Counted from the stretch's first letter, positions 1-8,069 are shown. The stretch: 64,000 nt of DNA from Priestia megaterium (GCF_023824195.1 NZ_CP085446.1:1-64000), one strand, 5' to 3'. Translations and numbers: made by a program. The notes: a model not told the origin generated them from the sequence alone.

Positions 1-417
1 ATGGATGTTACGCAAATTAATGACTCATTAACAGATATCTATTTTTACTTGCACTATAAACATGAAGAAACGTTAACCCACCAAAATATTCGATGTATGC
101 AAATGATTAAGAAGAAAAAAGAGGTAACAGTAAAGGATTTATCAGAAGTGCTTGATGTTACCCATCATACGGCTTCTGAGCATATTAAGAGACTTATTAA
201 CAAAGGGATTTTAGAAAAAGAACGTTCTGCTCATGACAAGAGAATTGTTTATGTAAAACTTACTCCTTATGGCGAAGAAGTCTTGAAACGAAACACAGAA
301 TTAGATGAAGATAAGTTAAAAATGATTTTAGAGCGATTTACATTGGAGGAACAACAGAAAATTATAGATGCTTTTTCCGTATTAAGAGAAGAAATAAAAC
401 ATGTATATTCCACTTAA
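1..417 (+). CDS. MarR-family transcriptional regulator
   Basis: A 138-aa protein with the MarR winged-helix layout: an N-terminal dimerisation helix, a DNA-binding core around residues 35-95 (the segment DLSEVLDVTHHTASEHIKR is the helix-turn-helix and the Asp-Lys-Arg beta-hairpin wing follows at about residue 80), and a C-terminal helix pair. Family members are dimeric repressors of nearby detoxification or efflux genes. The reading frame opens at the first base of the window, so the ribosome site and any longer start cannot be seen, and the target cannot be inferred because the next gene is broken. Confidence 0.85.
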   Translation: MDVTQINDSLTDIYFYLHYKHEETLTHQNIRCMQMIKKKKEVTVKDLSEVLDVTHHTASEHIKRLINKGILEKERSAHDKRIVYVKLTPYGEEVLKRNTELDEDKLKMILERFTLEEQQKIIDAFSVLREEIKHVYST

Positions 418-521
418 AACGATTATTTTTTAGCTATATAACAGATTGTATCGGTACGCCCGTTAGCAGGTAAGAAAATATATGGTTAACCAATTTTATA
501 TGATAGAAGGATGATGAAAAG

Positions 522-930
522 GTGAAATTTCGTAAAGCCACTGTCAATGAAATTGATAAATTGATTTATTTAAGAAAGAAACAATTAGTTGATGAAGGAA
601 TCGAGCCTAATCAAGAGATTGATACGGAACTAAAAGAGTTCTTTACTAATAAAATGGGCGATGGTTCTCTAATTGAATGGATAGTAGAAGATAATGATGA
701 AATGATTGCAACGGGTGCTATCATTTTTTTGAATTCCCACCTACCTACACCAACAAGAGTGGTAAATAAGCGAAAATTCCTAATCTTAATGTATCTACCC
801 TCTCAGGGAGATTATGTGGTGTTTTATCGCTTCTGTTCACAATATACTATGTATAGTCATAATTGCAATGAAGCTCAGTATACATAATGTTGTATGAGAA
901 ATAATTGACTTGGAAATATGGGAGTATGGG
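522..930 (+). pseudogene. Frameshifted GNAT acetyltransferase
   Basis: The first 65-70 codons, from a GTG at 522 behind AGAAGGATGATG, encode the N-terminal half of a GNAT acetyltransferase (FRKATVNEIDKLIYLRK, then an ATGAIIF strand). Downstream the frame loses family resemblance and stops at 887. Another frame in the same DNA reads LNVSTLSGR, like the acetyl-CoA loop region (NVYTLxEYRGRG) of intact homologues. The gene is therefore probably broken by at least one frameshift just after position 760, and the remains run up to the catalase leader. Confidence 0.6.
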
Positions 931-940
931 AGGTAGGATT

Positions 941-2329
941 ATGGAAGAAAACGAGAATACGAAGAAAAATGAGAATCTCAAAGGTCATAGGTCTACACAA
1001 TGGACAGGGGATACACCGGCAAAATTTCATTCGCAAACTATAGGTGAAAGAGGTCCAATACTAGAGCAGGACAGTATTCTGCACGAAACAATGGAAACTT
1101 TTGTTCATGAAAAGATTATAGAAAGGCCGGTACATGTAAAAGGATATGGCGCTTTTGGGTATTTTGAGACAATGCATTCTATGTCAAAATATACAAAGCT
1201 CTGTTTTTTACAACAGCCTGGTCAACAGGTTCCCATCACAGTAAGGTTTTCTCTTGCTGTAAGCAATAAAGGTACTCCAGATACTTCTCGCAACATACGC
1301 GGCTTTGCTACCAAATTTTACACACAAGAGGGTGTTTTTGATCTTGTTTTTAACCATATTCCTGTGTTTTCTGTCAGAGACCCTATACGTTTTCCAGAGT
1401 CCATTAAGGCATTTTTACCTTCACCAGTAAACAATTTAATAGATCCTGAACGGTTCTGGAGTTTCATAGCTAGAGCGCCGGAATCAACTCATTTTCTTGT
1501 CCAGCTATACTCTGATGCAGGTACAGTAAAAAGTCTTCGCCACATTCCTGGTCATAGTGTGAATACCTATGTGTGGAGGAATGCACAAGGAACTCGTCAT
1601 TATGTGAAATACCGTTGGATTCCATTTGCTGGTGAGCAGTATATAGACCGACACGAAGCTGCTCGGTTAGCCTGCGAGAATCCTGATATTGCGGGTAAAG
1701 ATCTATATGATACCATAGCAATGGGAAAGACTGTTGAATATGGGCTTTACGTGCAGGTTATGAATCCAAATGATGAAGCCAATCTTCCTTTTGATCCTCT
1801 AGACGATACTAAGGTATGGGATGAACAGCAATATCCATTATTGCCAGTTGGCCGATTGGTACTGGACCGCAACCCAACTAACTATATGGAACAAGTAGAG
1901 AAAATAGCATTTTCACCGTCCAATCTTTTGGACGGTGCTGAATTATCGGACGATAAAATGCTGCAAGGACGTGCAAATATTTACTCGGATTCACAACGTC
2001 GGCGGTTGGGACCAGATTTTCGTAAAATTCGCATCAACCAACAGGAAGACTGGTCGCCCAATTCCCTTGTGACCAGTGGAAATGGTAGATATGTGGAGGG
2101 ACGTCTTATGCGATCCGACCTTCCTAAACCAGATAATTTTACGCAGGCTGGTGAGTATTATCGTGCCCTTTCTCCTGTGCAGCAAGAACATTTGGTGGAT
2201 AACCTCTCTGCCGATCTTGCCGGTATATCACATGTTACGCAAAGTATTGTGTTGAGCTATCTATGTAATGCATCGGCAGAACTGGGAGAGAGGGTTACTC
2301 AACACATTGAAATGCAAACAAAGGAATAA
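941..2329 (+). CDS. Heme catalase-family protein, atypical distal site
   Basis: A 462-aa protein of the monofunctional heme catalase family (2 H2O2 to O2 and water). The start at 941 is set by GGGAGGTAGG seven bases upstream; the frame stays open to 905. Visible landmarks are distal His65 in ERPVHVKG, the wall segment FNHIPVF at 137-143, and the proximal heme-ligand Tyr348 in ANIYSDSQRRRLG. In well-studied catalases the wall reads GNNTPxFF with the second Asn catalytic; here that position is His139 and the following Phe pair is Phe-Ser. The chain is shorter than KatA (about 483 aa) and far shorter than KatX or KatE. Followed by a good terminator. Cytoplasmic; activity should not be assumed. 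Confidence 0.85.
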   Translation: MEENENTKKNENLKGHRSTQWTGDTPAKFHSQTIGERGPILEQDSILHETMETFVHEKIIERPVHVKGYGAFGYFETMHSMSKYTKLCFLQQPGQQVPITVRFSLAVSNKGTPDTSRNIRGFATKFYTQEGVFDLVFNHIPVFSVRDPIRFPESIKAFLPSPVNNLIDPERFWSFIARAPESTHFLVQLYSDAGTVKSLRHIPGHSVNTYVWRNAQGTRHYVKYRWIPFAGEQYIDRHEAARLACENPDIAGKDLYDTIAMGKTVEYGLYVQVMNPNDEANLPFDPLDDTKVWDEQQYPLLPVGRLVLDRNPTNYMEQVEKIAFSPSNLLDGAELSDDKMLQGRANIYSDSQRRRLGPDFRKIRINQQEDWSPNSLVTSGNGRYVEGRLMRSDLPKPDNFTQAGEYYRALSPVQQEHLVDNLSADLAGISHVTQSIVLSYLCNASAELGERVTQHIEMQTKE

Positions 2330-2389
2330 TTCTAATTCTCATTGTCCTTGTTCCTTCTAAATTAGCAATATTATATAAGGAATTAGAAG

Positions 2390-2429
2390 AAAAATAAGCA
2401 GTCCCCTTATTAAGGTCTGCTTATTTTTT
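2390..2429 (+). terminator. Rho-independent terminator of the catalase gene
   Basis: AAAATAAGCAG and CTGCTTATTTTTT form the stem and U-run, 60 bp after the catalase stop. It abuts the first dif-like site. Confidence 0.85.
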
Positions 2430-2457
2430 AGTACCGATAAATCACATTATGTTAACT
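2430..2457 (+). repeat. dif-like site 1 (core ATCACA)
   Basis: Left arm AGTACCGATAA, 6-bp core ATCACA, right arm TTATGTTAACT. It is followed at 2463-2479 by the palindromic TGTATATGATATACA. The 11+6+11 layout and the right arm resemble Xer/dif recombination sites (B. subtilis dif right arm TTATGTAAACT, from memory). Confidence 0.7.
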
Positions 2458-2495
2458 AATTTTGTATATGATATACACACGTTCCAAAGAAATCT

Positions 2496-2816
2496 TCAGT
2501 CTCCAACAGCAAATATTAATTTATTTTGCTGTAAAGCTAAATTGCACATTTCTTGCAGTTCATTAAAAAATAATACAATCCTCTTTTCTTTAATTGAATT
2601 TCTTATTAGAGTACATATTTCAATTAGCTCCCTTATTTGTTCTTGGGAATAGACTTTATCACCGTATGGATTAAGGTCTAGGATGAGCTCTATAAATGCT
2701 TTATGAGGAATTTCCTTTTCCTTTAAAGAATCCTGTATTTCATCAGTTAAACTTGCACACATCTCTGAGTGTGCTGCTTCTTTAATAGTGTTTCCTATAC
2801 AAAAATCAATAGCCAT
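2496..2816 (-). CDS. Hypothetical protein, 106 aa
   Basis: Not recognised. A 106-aa, predicted all-helical, soluble acidic protein with no signal peptide or membrane segment. It has a good ribosome site (AAAAGGAG, seven bases before ATG). It lies convergent to the catalase unit, between dif-like sites 1 and 2, and shares that interval with the oppositely oriented gene at 3028. Size and single-gene context resemble orphan immunity genes, but no family motif supports that. Confidence 0.7.
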   Translation of the reverse strand: MAIDFCIGNTIKEAAHSEMCASLTDEIQDSLKEKEIPHKAFIELILDLNPYGDKVYSQEQIRELIEICTLIRNSIKEKRIVLFFNELQEMCNLALQQNKLIFAVGD

Positions 2817-3027
2817 TTTGTTACTCCTTTTGATAATAGTTACTTACTTTATATTAAGTATATTCTTTTAAATTTTAACAGGATATAATATCTTGAATAG
2901 TTTATTAGAATGGAGAAACGAGTTGTATAAACTGAAGAGCATGTTAATAATAATATTTTCTATTTTCATTTTTCAGGGGGATAAAGAACAAAACCTGATA
3001 GAGGAAGATACGAAAAAAGGAGATGAT

Positions 3028-3444
3028 ATGACGATGGCTTATGATAAAGCAGAATGGCATTATGAAGGGGACTTTCCAGAAGAATTAGATGAAGATCAAG
3101 GATTTGTACATACAGGAATGTATTTAGGATGGGTTATAGATAATAACTTGTATAGCAAGGAGTTTAAAGAGGTTTCCTCTAATGAAATAGCAAAGTTTAA
3201 ACAAAATCTACTATCAGGAACGGAAATATATATGAATTGGGATGGCGTACTAGCAAGTGACATGTTAAGTAAAGAAGGAAATGCTTTTACCCAAGATTAT
3301 TATGAGTCAGGAATATATTTTGAAGATTATGCAGACCTATTCTCTGATGTTAGTTCTGTTTATGAAGTAAATGATACGTTGGATAATTACAATATCGTGA
3401 AAAGCAAACTTAATGAACGTTTTAAAGAATGGAAAAGCGAGTAG
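3028..3444 (+). CDS. Hypothetical protein, possibly DUF7832 family
   Basis: A 138-aa acidic soluble protein. The start at 3028 is chosen because AAAAGGAG precedes it and the conserved part (WHYEGDFPEELDEDQGFVHTG onwards) begins there; the open frame reaches 2893 but that extension looks non-coding. Key features are an N-terminal WHYxGDFP motif and a GMYLGW motif at about residue 30, which I associate with DUF7832-type proteins from memory. Function unknown. It has its own terminator, then dif-like site 2. Confidence 0.75.
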   Translation: MTMAYDKAEWHYEGDFPEELDEDQGFVHTGMYLGWVIDNNLYSKEFKEVSSNEIAKFKQNLLSGTEIYMNWDGVLASDMLSKEGNAFTQDYYESGIYFEDYADLFSDVSSVYEVNDTLDNYNIVKSKLNERFKEWKSE

Positions 3445-3465
3445 ATATCTACTTACATAAATTTT

Positions 3466-3501
3466 AAAGCCCTAGAAAAATTTATTTTCTCAGGGCTTTT
3501 T
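3466..3501 (+). terminator. Rho-independent terminator
   Basis: AAAGCCCT pairs with AGGGCTTTT around a short AT-rich loop, ending the 3028 gene and abutting dif-like site 2. Confidence 0.85.
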
Positions 3502-3529
3502 ATTTCCGATGAAATCCATTATGTGAACT
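3502..3529 (+). repeat. dif-like site 2 (core AATCCA)
   Basis: Left arm ATTTCCGATGA, core AATCCA, right arm TTATGTGAACT. Plus orientation. The core is the same as in sites 19 and 20 near 48.6-49.0 kb. The flanking palindrome is degenerate. Confidence 0.6.
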
Positions 3530-3585
3530 ATTTTTAACCCAAACTATTACTTTAATGTTATTTTTAGTAATAAGGGGAGTGGGAT

Positions 3586-3828
3586 ATGAATTTAAAAAAG
3601 AGCCAGTCTTATATTGATTTGACAATAAGAAATTGGGATAACACAGAGTTTGGCAGTAAGTTGTGGGAAATGTGTGAAGCAGCTAGAGAATATGAAAATG
3701 ATCAAGTTGAAGTCCATCAAGTAGTAAATTTAGGGAAACGTAAAGGAGAATGGCATTATTTAATTATCCTAAATATCAGTCAAGATTTAGATAATTTGGG
3801 CACACTTATAGAAAGTAATTATAGGTAA
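3586..3828 (+). CDS. Hypothetical protein, 80 aa
   Basis: Not recognised. An 80-aa soluble protein (starts MNLKKSQSYIDL, ends LIESNYR) with a strong site AAGGGGAGTGGG before ATG. It is the only gene between dif-like sites 2 and 3 and carries its own terminator, a minimal one-gene unit of about 340 bp. No signal peptide, membrane segment or cysteine cluster. Confidence 0.7.
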   Translation: MNLKKSQSYIDLTIRNWDNTEFGSKLWEMCEAAREYENDQVEVHQVVNLGKRKGEWHYLIILNISQDLDNLGTLIESNYR

Positions 3829-3830
3829 TT

Positions 3831-3870
3831 AAAGCCCCTTTATTCTATTCTGTAGGATAAAGGGGCTTTA
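3831..3870 (+). terminator. Rho-independent terminator
   Basis: AAAGCCCCTTTAT pairs with ATAAAGGGGCTTTA, directly after the 80-aa gene and abutting dif-like site 3. Confidence 0.85.
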
Positions 3871-3897
3871 GTTCCTGTAATTTGTTTTATGTTAACT
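3870..3897 (+). repeat. dif-like site 3 (core TTTGTT)
   Basis: Left arm AGTTCCTGTAA, core TTTGTT, right arm TTATGTTAACT, then TTTGTATATGAGATT as a decayed palindrome. Plus orientation. The left arm keeps the CCT of classical dif (ACTTCCTAGAA). Confidence 0.65.
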
Positions 3898-4009
3898 AAA
3901 TTTGTATATGAGATTTATAGAAATCTACGTCTCTAGATGTATAGTAATAAGGGGAAATTAATGTTAAAATTTTCTATGTAAATTAATGGATAGTACATGG
4001 AGGATATTT

Positions 4010-4477
4010 ATGAAAAAAGTTTATATTGGGGTCATAGTAGCTTTGAGTATATCTATACTCTTGTTTGGTTGTAGCTCAAAGGAAAAAGAGATGAAGGAAG
4101 ACGTAGACTTAGGATTTGACCAAGCTAAAAAAGTAGAAGTATCATCTGTAAATCATCCAGAAATAGTATTAGATACTATTGATAAGAAGCAAGATATAAA
4201 TACATTTATCAATAAACTAAAAGTTGATAAATGGAATGTTGCAGATCTCCCTGCCGATGCTAAGAAAGAGAATGTCTATAAAATGTATCAAGAAGGAACT
4301 GTTAAATTGGGAGAGGCATCAAATAAGGGTAAAAAAGAACTTAAACAAGTTGCTACAATTACTACTTACAAAGGTATTCCTTATATTGACGTTGAAATTA
4401 AAAATCTTAATTTAAAGCTTAAAGTTCCAAATGATGTATCTGAATATCTGTCTAGTCAAAGTCAGCAGAAACAGTAG
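4010..4477 (+). CDS. Lipoprotein, hypothetical, 155 aa
   Basis: A 155-aa precursor with a lipoprotein signal peptide: MKK, a hydrophobic stretch, then lipobox LFGC with Cys21 as acylation site. The mature part is hydrophilic and Lys-rich with a C-terminal beta-strand region (TITTYKGIPYIDVEIKNLNL). The start at 4010 has GGAGG eight bases upstream; the frame opens eight codons earlier without a better site. Predicted outer-membrane-leaflet anchor on the cell surface; role unknown. Sole gene between dif-like sites 3 and 4. Confidence 0.8.
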   Translation: MKKVYIGVIVALSISILLFGCSSKEKEMKEDVDLGFDQAKKVEVSSVNHPEIVLDTIDKKQDINTFINKLKVDKWNVADLPADAKKENVYKMYQEGTVKLGEASNKGKKELKQVATITTYKGIPYIDVEIKNLNLKLKVPNDVSEYLSSQSQQKQ

Positions 4478-4541
4478 GTACATACATAATAGGTATAAGA
4501 AATAGAGCTCTATGAGTGTTGAACACTTTTAGGGCTTTATT

Positions 4542-4569
4542 TCTGCCGATAAGTTACACCATGTTAACA
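4542..4569 (+). repeat. dif-like site 4 (core GTTACA)
   Basis: Left arm TCTGCCGATAA, core GTTACA, right arm CCATGTTAACA, followed by GCATATAATATACAT. Plus orientation. An imperfect hairpin with a T-rich 3' side at about 4499-4545 just upstream probably terminates the lipoprotein gene. Confidence 0.6.
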
Positions 4570-4654
4570 AGGATTGCATATAATATACATTTTTCACCTT
4601 AATCGAAATTGGATGTGTTAACATAAAAGTAGATATTGTTAGGAGGACATAAAT

Positions 4655-5041
4655 TTGAAATTTAGACAACTCAGTTTGGTCATGGTATTTGCTTGTACAT
4701 TGATTCTTCTTGCTAGCTGTAGTGAAGAAGATAAGAGTTTACGCTTTGAAGGGGAAAGTGATAATTGGAAGTCTCAATACTTCTTAACTCAAGATAAGGA
4801 TAGGGAAAATGGTGAAGGAAGTATTATTTATAAGGGAGACAATAAAGATAATATTGGAGAAGTTACATATAAAATTGAAGGTAATTATGGCAGTATCGAT
4901 AAAACTTCAACACCAGTGGATGGCCAAATGAGTATCAATGATGCTTGTGAAGGATGTGCAAAACAAGATAGTTCTGAACCCTTTCATGTAACTATCAAAT
5001 GGGACGGTAAAACAGAAGAATTTGATTTAAAAGCAAAATAA
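4655..5041 (+). CDS. Lipoprotein, hypothetical, 128 aa
   Basis: A 128-aa lipoprotein precursor with a TTG start supported by TAGGAGGACATAAAT. The signal peptide ends in lipobox LASC (Cys22). The mature domain is acidic and strand-rich with a CxxC pair (DACEGCAKQDSS) that could be redox-active or metal-binding. Function unknown. It is the only gene between dif-like sites 4 and 5 and has its own terminator. Confidence 0.8.
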   Translation: MKFRQLSLVMVFACTLILLASCSEEDKSLRFEGESDNWKSQYFLTQDKDRENGEGSIIYKGDNKDNIGEVTYKIEGNYGSIDKTSTPVDGQMSINDACEGCAKQDSSEPFHVTIKWDGKTEEFDLKAK

Positions 5042-5079
5042 AAGATGGTGAAAGAAGTTTCTCTTTCACCATCTTTTAT
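5042..5079 (+). terminator. Rho-independent terminator
   Basis: A long perfect stem (AAGATGGTGAAAGA with TCTTTCACCATCTT) and T-run right after the lipoprotein stop. Confidence 0.9.
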
Positions 5080-5083
5080 TTTT

Positions 5084-5111
5084 ACTACCTAGAACGGTGA
5101 TTATGTTAACT
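5084..5111 (+). repeat. dif-like site 5 (core CGGTGA), closest to classical dif
   Basis: Left arm ACTACCTAGAA, core CGGTGA, right arm TTATGTTAACT. Each arm differs by one base from the B. subtilis dif arms as I remember them (ACTTCCTAGAA and TTATGTAAACT); the core differs. An interrupted palindrome GGTGTATA-TC-TTATACACC follows at 5114-5132. Confidence 0.75.
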
Positions 5112-5273
5112 AAGGGTGTATATCTTATACACCTTAAAAATAAAAAACTATCTCTTCCCATTCCGGAGGCCAGTAGTCTCTTCTGTTTTTAAGTTGTGTA
5201 TGATATAAAAAGCTAGTTACTATAAAGAACTTTACAGGAAAAGATTATCTTAACCAAACTATATTCAGGGAAC

Positions 5274-5306
5274 AAAAAAACCAGCTATATAAAATAGCTG
5301 GTTTCT
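5274..5306. terminator. Bidirectional terminator after the siderophore-binding gene
   Basis: AAACCAGCTAT and ATAGCTGGTTT form a stem flanked by A- and T-runs, so it can work on both strands. The 5112-5367 interval otherwise holds only the palindrome of site 5 and no gene. Confidence 0.8.
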
Positions 5307-5367
5307 TCGGTTAATGAAAATCCTCTATAAGAGTACTATTATTATAACATAAAAACTTAATTATAAC

Positions 5368-6357
5368 TTATTTATCTACCATTATTTTCTCAAGTTCATC
5401 TAACATTTGATTAGCTGCAATTACACCGCCAGCAGTATTCCAAACTGCATCACTAACCTTATGCGCATTTCCAGCCTTAGAAACTTTTAAATTTTTCCAA
5501 AGTGGATCATTGGTCCATTCTTTTTCCATAGCTACACCTTCATTGTCACCTTTTGGAGCGTATGTAAAGTAGAACATAACGTCACCATCCATTTTAGGTA
5601 TAACTTCTTTTCCAACATCTACAGCAAGGTTACCTAGTTTGCTATTATCTTTGAACATTTTTTCTTGCTCTGGAGTACGTTTAAATCCTAATTGTTTAAA
5701 AATTACACCTGAGAAAGAATCGGTATAGTAGATACGAGCTGTTCCTGGCATAAAGCGAACAACAGATACTTCTTGATTCACTTTATCACCAAGCTTTTCT
5801 TTAACATCATTAACATGTTGATCAAAGTCAGCTAATACTTCTTTTCCTTTTGCTTCTTTGTTTGTAGCCTTAGCATATAATTCAAAGTTTTCTTTCCAAT
5901 CTCCTCTTAATGTCTCTGAGAATACAGTTGGTGCAATTTGACTTAATTGATCGTAAACAGCTTCTTGACGCATTTTATTCCCGATAATTAAATCTGGTTT
6001 CAATGCTGCAATCTTTTCAATACTAACTTCACTTTCTGTACCGACAACTTGAACACCCTTCATATCACCTTTAATATGGTCATACCAAGGATCACCTAAC
6101 CAGGATTGCACTGCCCCAACAGGTTTAATACCCATTGCTAGTAAAGCTTCCGTTCCTTCATTTGTTAAAACGACTACACGCTTAGGTGTCTTAGGAATCT
6201 CTGCTTTTCCCATTGCATGCTTAACTGTGTAAGCTTTTTCTTCCTTTGAATTTGATCCTGACTCTTCCTTTGAAGCCCCATTACTGCCACAAGCAGCCAT
6301 GAAAACTAAAAAAAGAGCAGTTACCAAAGCAAGCACAGCTTTTGAATATGTACGCAT
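5368..6357 (-). CDS. Iron-siderophore ABC transporter substrate-binding lipoprotein (YfiY/FeuA type)
   Basis: A 329-aa solute-binding lipoprotein. The start at 6357 has GGGGGAG five bases upstream; the longer frame lacks a site. The signal peptide ends in AAC (lipobox, about Cys23). Two lobes of the class III binding fold are visible: N-lobe TPKRVVVLTNEGTEALLAMG and KPDLIIGN, then C-lobe VRFMPGTARIYYTDSF. Closest in my memory to the hydroxamate-binding YfiY type. The permease and ATPase genes are not adjacent, so it presumably docks onto a transporter encoded elsewhere. A Fur box lies directly upstream. Confidence 0.88.
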   Translation of the reverse strand: MRTYSKAVLALVTALFLVFMAACGSNGASKEESGSNSKEEKAYTVKHAMGKAEIPKTPKRVVVLTNEGTEALLAMGIKPVGAVQSWLGDPWYDHIKGDMKGVQVVGTESEVSIEKIAALKPDLIIGNKMRQEAVYDQLSQIAPTVFSETLRGDWKENFELYAKATNKEAKGKEVLADFDQHVNDVKEKLGDKVNQEVSVVRFMPGTARIYYTDSFSGVIFKQLGFKRTPEQEKMFKDNSKLGNLAVDVGKEVIPKMDGDVMFYFTYAPKGDNEGVAMEKEWTNDPLWKNLKVSKAGNAHKVSDAVWNTAGGVIAANQMLDELEKIMVDK

Positions 6358-6377
6358 ATTTTCTCCCCCAGTAAATA

Positions 6378-6398
6378 TGATAATGATTTTCATTCTTA
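6378..6398 (-). promoter_or_regulatory. Fur box upstream of the siderophore-binding gene
   Basis: TGATAATGATTTTCATTCTT is close to the 19-bp Fur consensus built from GATAAT and ATTATC half-sites. It sits 20-40 bp before the start codon, where bound Fur would block transcription. Confidence 0.75.
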
Positions 6399-6552
6399 TT
6401 TATAATGCTATGAATAGTGGTATACTGTCAATAGGATTATAAAATAATTTATAGTTTTAATAGAACTGTATGTAGCCTAACTACAATAATTAAAAATTCA
6501 TTTTGTATACTATAATCTTGATGATTAATATTCAATAGGAGTGAATAGAACC

Positions 6553-6696
6553 TTGGCTCAATTTATTTGTCAGATGTGTGATTCTGATTTTGAAAGTTAT
6601 AACAAAAATGCAAAATACTGCTCTCAATCATGTAAAGGAAAAGCATATATTAAACACTCAATTAAAAAATGTAAAATCTGCAGACAAGAAAAATAG
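6553..6696 (+). CDS. Small zinc-ribbon protein, 47 aa
   Basis: A 47-aa frame from TTG (AATAGGAGTGAATAGAACC upstream gives a site) with three cysteine pairs: CQMC, CSQSC and CKIC. The spacing resembles the zinc-binding N-terminus of some HNH or phage-type proteins. It may be the surviving N-terminus of a longer gene, since the DNA downstream to 7132 looks like decayed coding sequence. Function unknown. Confidence 0.5.
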   Translation: MAQFICQMCDSDFESYNKNAKYCSQSCKGKAYIKHSIKKCKICRQEK

Positions 6697-6799
6697 GGTA
6701 GTTCTTATTCCTCTTTTCTTATCTGCACAATATACAGATTTGGTTACTATAATGGAGTTTTTAGAAAGATAAAAGCGTTCAATAAACCTTGATCTATGA

Positions 6800-7132
6800 G
6801 TTTTATCGAACATTTCTTATCTTACTTTATTAAATGAATTAAAAGGTTTTCATAAAACCTATGTCTCCTCCGTATATTTAAACGATGTAAATTTATATCG
6901 AGGAGGAAAACGATGTGAGAAAGAAGAGATACGATTACGCAGAATCCAACATCTAGCACATGAAATAATGGATAAGATGAATGTAGATGATGAATTTAAT
7001 GACTCTTCTACATCAAAAGTAGTAATAGATAATCTTTCACGAGCTCTTGGTAATTTAGCAGATCCATTTGGTAACTATTCACTTGAATATGTAGAAGAAA
7101 AAGTAGAGAGAGCACATTACTTATTATTTTAA
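6800..7132 (+). pseudogene. Open frame without start codon, probable gene remnant
   Basis: A 110-codon frame beginning just after a TGA at 6797 and ending at 7130-7132, with protein-like composition (RLRRIQHLAHEIMDKMN and LSRALGNLADPFGNYSLEY) but no ATG, GTG or TTG at its head. I do not recognise the family. It probably belongs to a disrupted gene that began with the zinc-ribbon frame at 6553. Confidence 0.4.
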
Positions 7133-7198
7133 AATGAAAAGAAGTTAAAAATTAAATAATCATGAATGAAAATGATTATTAGTATCAATACTATTAAT

Positions 7199-7240
7199 AA
7201 ATAAGGGTAACCATCTCTCTTATGGCTACCCTTATTTATT
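7199..7240. terminator. Terminator shared by convergent genes
   Basis: AAATAAGGGTA pairs with TACCCTTATTT with A/T runs on both sides. It overlaps the stop codon of the DUF1540 gene. A weak Fur-box-like sequence (AATGAAAATGATTATTAG) lies just upstream at about 7165-7182. Confidence 0.75.
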
Positions 7241-7394
7241 AAACTTCTGGTATAAATGTTTTACAATCTGTATCCTCACTATTTGATGCCTGTTTGCCTT
7301 TATGGCTGACAACATATATCTCATCAGCAGTACATTTGTTGCCAGAATGCCAGTATTTACAGTTGTTTACTTCACAGAGAATATTTTGCTCCAT
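7239..7394 (-). CDS. DUF1540 domain small Cys-rich protein
   Basis: A 51-aa protein with the DUF1540 pattern: C-x4-NCxYW near the N-terminus, then a central NKCTADEI and a late DTDC, giving four conserved cysteines that likely bind a metal. The site AAGAGGAGGTGTGATAAT precedes ATG. Members are common in spore formers and of unknown function. Monocistronic; the 216 bp upstream to the flavodoxin gene holds nothing else I can name. Confidence 0.75.
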   Translation of the reverse strand: MEQNILCEVNNCKYWHSGNKCTADEIYVVSHKGKQASNSEDTDCKTFIPEV

Positions 7395-7610
7395 ATTATC
7401 ACACCTCCTCTTTTGTTATGATTAACAAGTTGGAGGTTGCTGATACTGACCTTTTATCAAGTTTTCTGATGAACAAATTCCCCATGTACAATAAGACATT
7501 AAAATTTTAATACATGTTTCAATTCCCAATAAGAAAATCCTATGTATCACGAGATAATTTTTCTGTTTTGTTTTCAGTTCTAGTCACAGCTGTTGAACTG
7601 GACATGTTTT

Positions 7611-8069
7611 TCATAGTGAAGATTCCTCGAAGCTTTTGGAAAAGCTGATTGCAAAGGAATTGCAATGTTCAATGTCTTCTTCTGTTTCCGGAGCAAGCTC
7701 GATTTTTAATCCTTTTTGTACAATTTCTGCTCCACAAAGTTCTAGTTTTTCCTCTAATAAATCAACAGCTGCACAAAATTCAGGATAAGAACGATCACCA
7801 GAACCGAAGATTGCAGCTTTTTTACCCATTAAATCAACATTTTCAACTTCATCATAAAAGTCTTCAACCTCGTATGGTAGGTCTCCATTTCCCCATGTAT
7901 ATACACCTAATAAAATACCATCGTACTCTACCAGCTTTTGTATATCCAAGTGTTCAATTTCCTCCATGTCTATATGGTAACCAAAAGGTTCGAGATTTGA
8001 TTTTATCAGTTCAGAAATCTCTTCAGTATTGCCCGACATGCTTGCGTATGCAATAAGAATTTTAGTCAT
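7611..8069 (-). CDS. Flavodoxin
   Basis: A 152-aa short-chain flavodoxin: the FMN phosphate loop is YASMSGNTEE (residues 9-18), the second loop YTWGNGDLPYE (about 58-68) and the third GSGDRSYPEFCAA (about 89-101). It carries low-potential electrons in place of ferredoxin when iron is short. It is the second gene of a two-gene operon, 32 bp after the upstream frame, under the double Fur palindrome, a setting like B. subtilis ykuNOP. Confidence 0.9.
   Translation of the reverse strand: MTKILIAYASMSGNTEEISELIKSNLEPFGYHIDMEEIEHLDIQKLVEYDGILLGVYTWGNGDLPYEVEDFYDEVENVDLMGKKAAIFGSGDRSYPEFCAAVDLLEEKLELCGAEIVQKGLKIELAPETEEDIEHCNSFAISFSKSFEESSL

Noticed and set aside
480..505. TATGGTTAACCAATTTTATATGATA, similar to a right arm plus palindrome
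   Set aside because: No left arm with CCGATAA upstream; probably chance or a very old copy.
2893..3027. N-terminal extension of the 3028 gene
   Set aside because: Composition is not protein-like and a strong ribosome site supports 3028.
7649..8056. 135-codon frame opposite the flavodoxin gene
   Set aside because: Antisense shadow of a well-supported gene.
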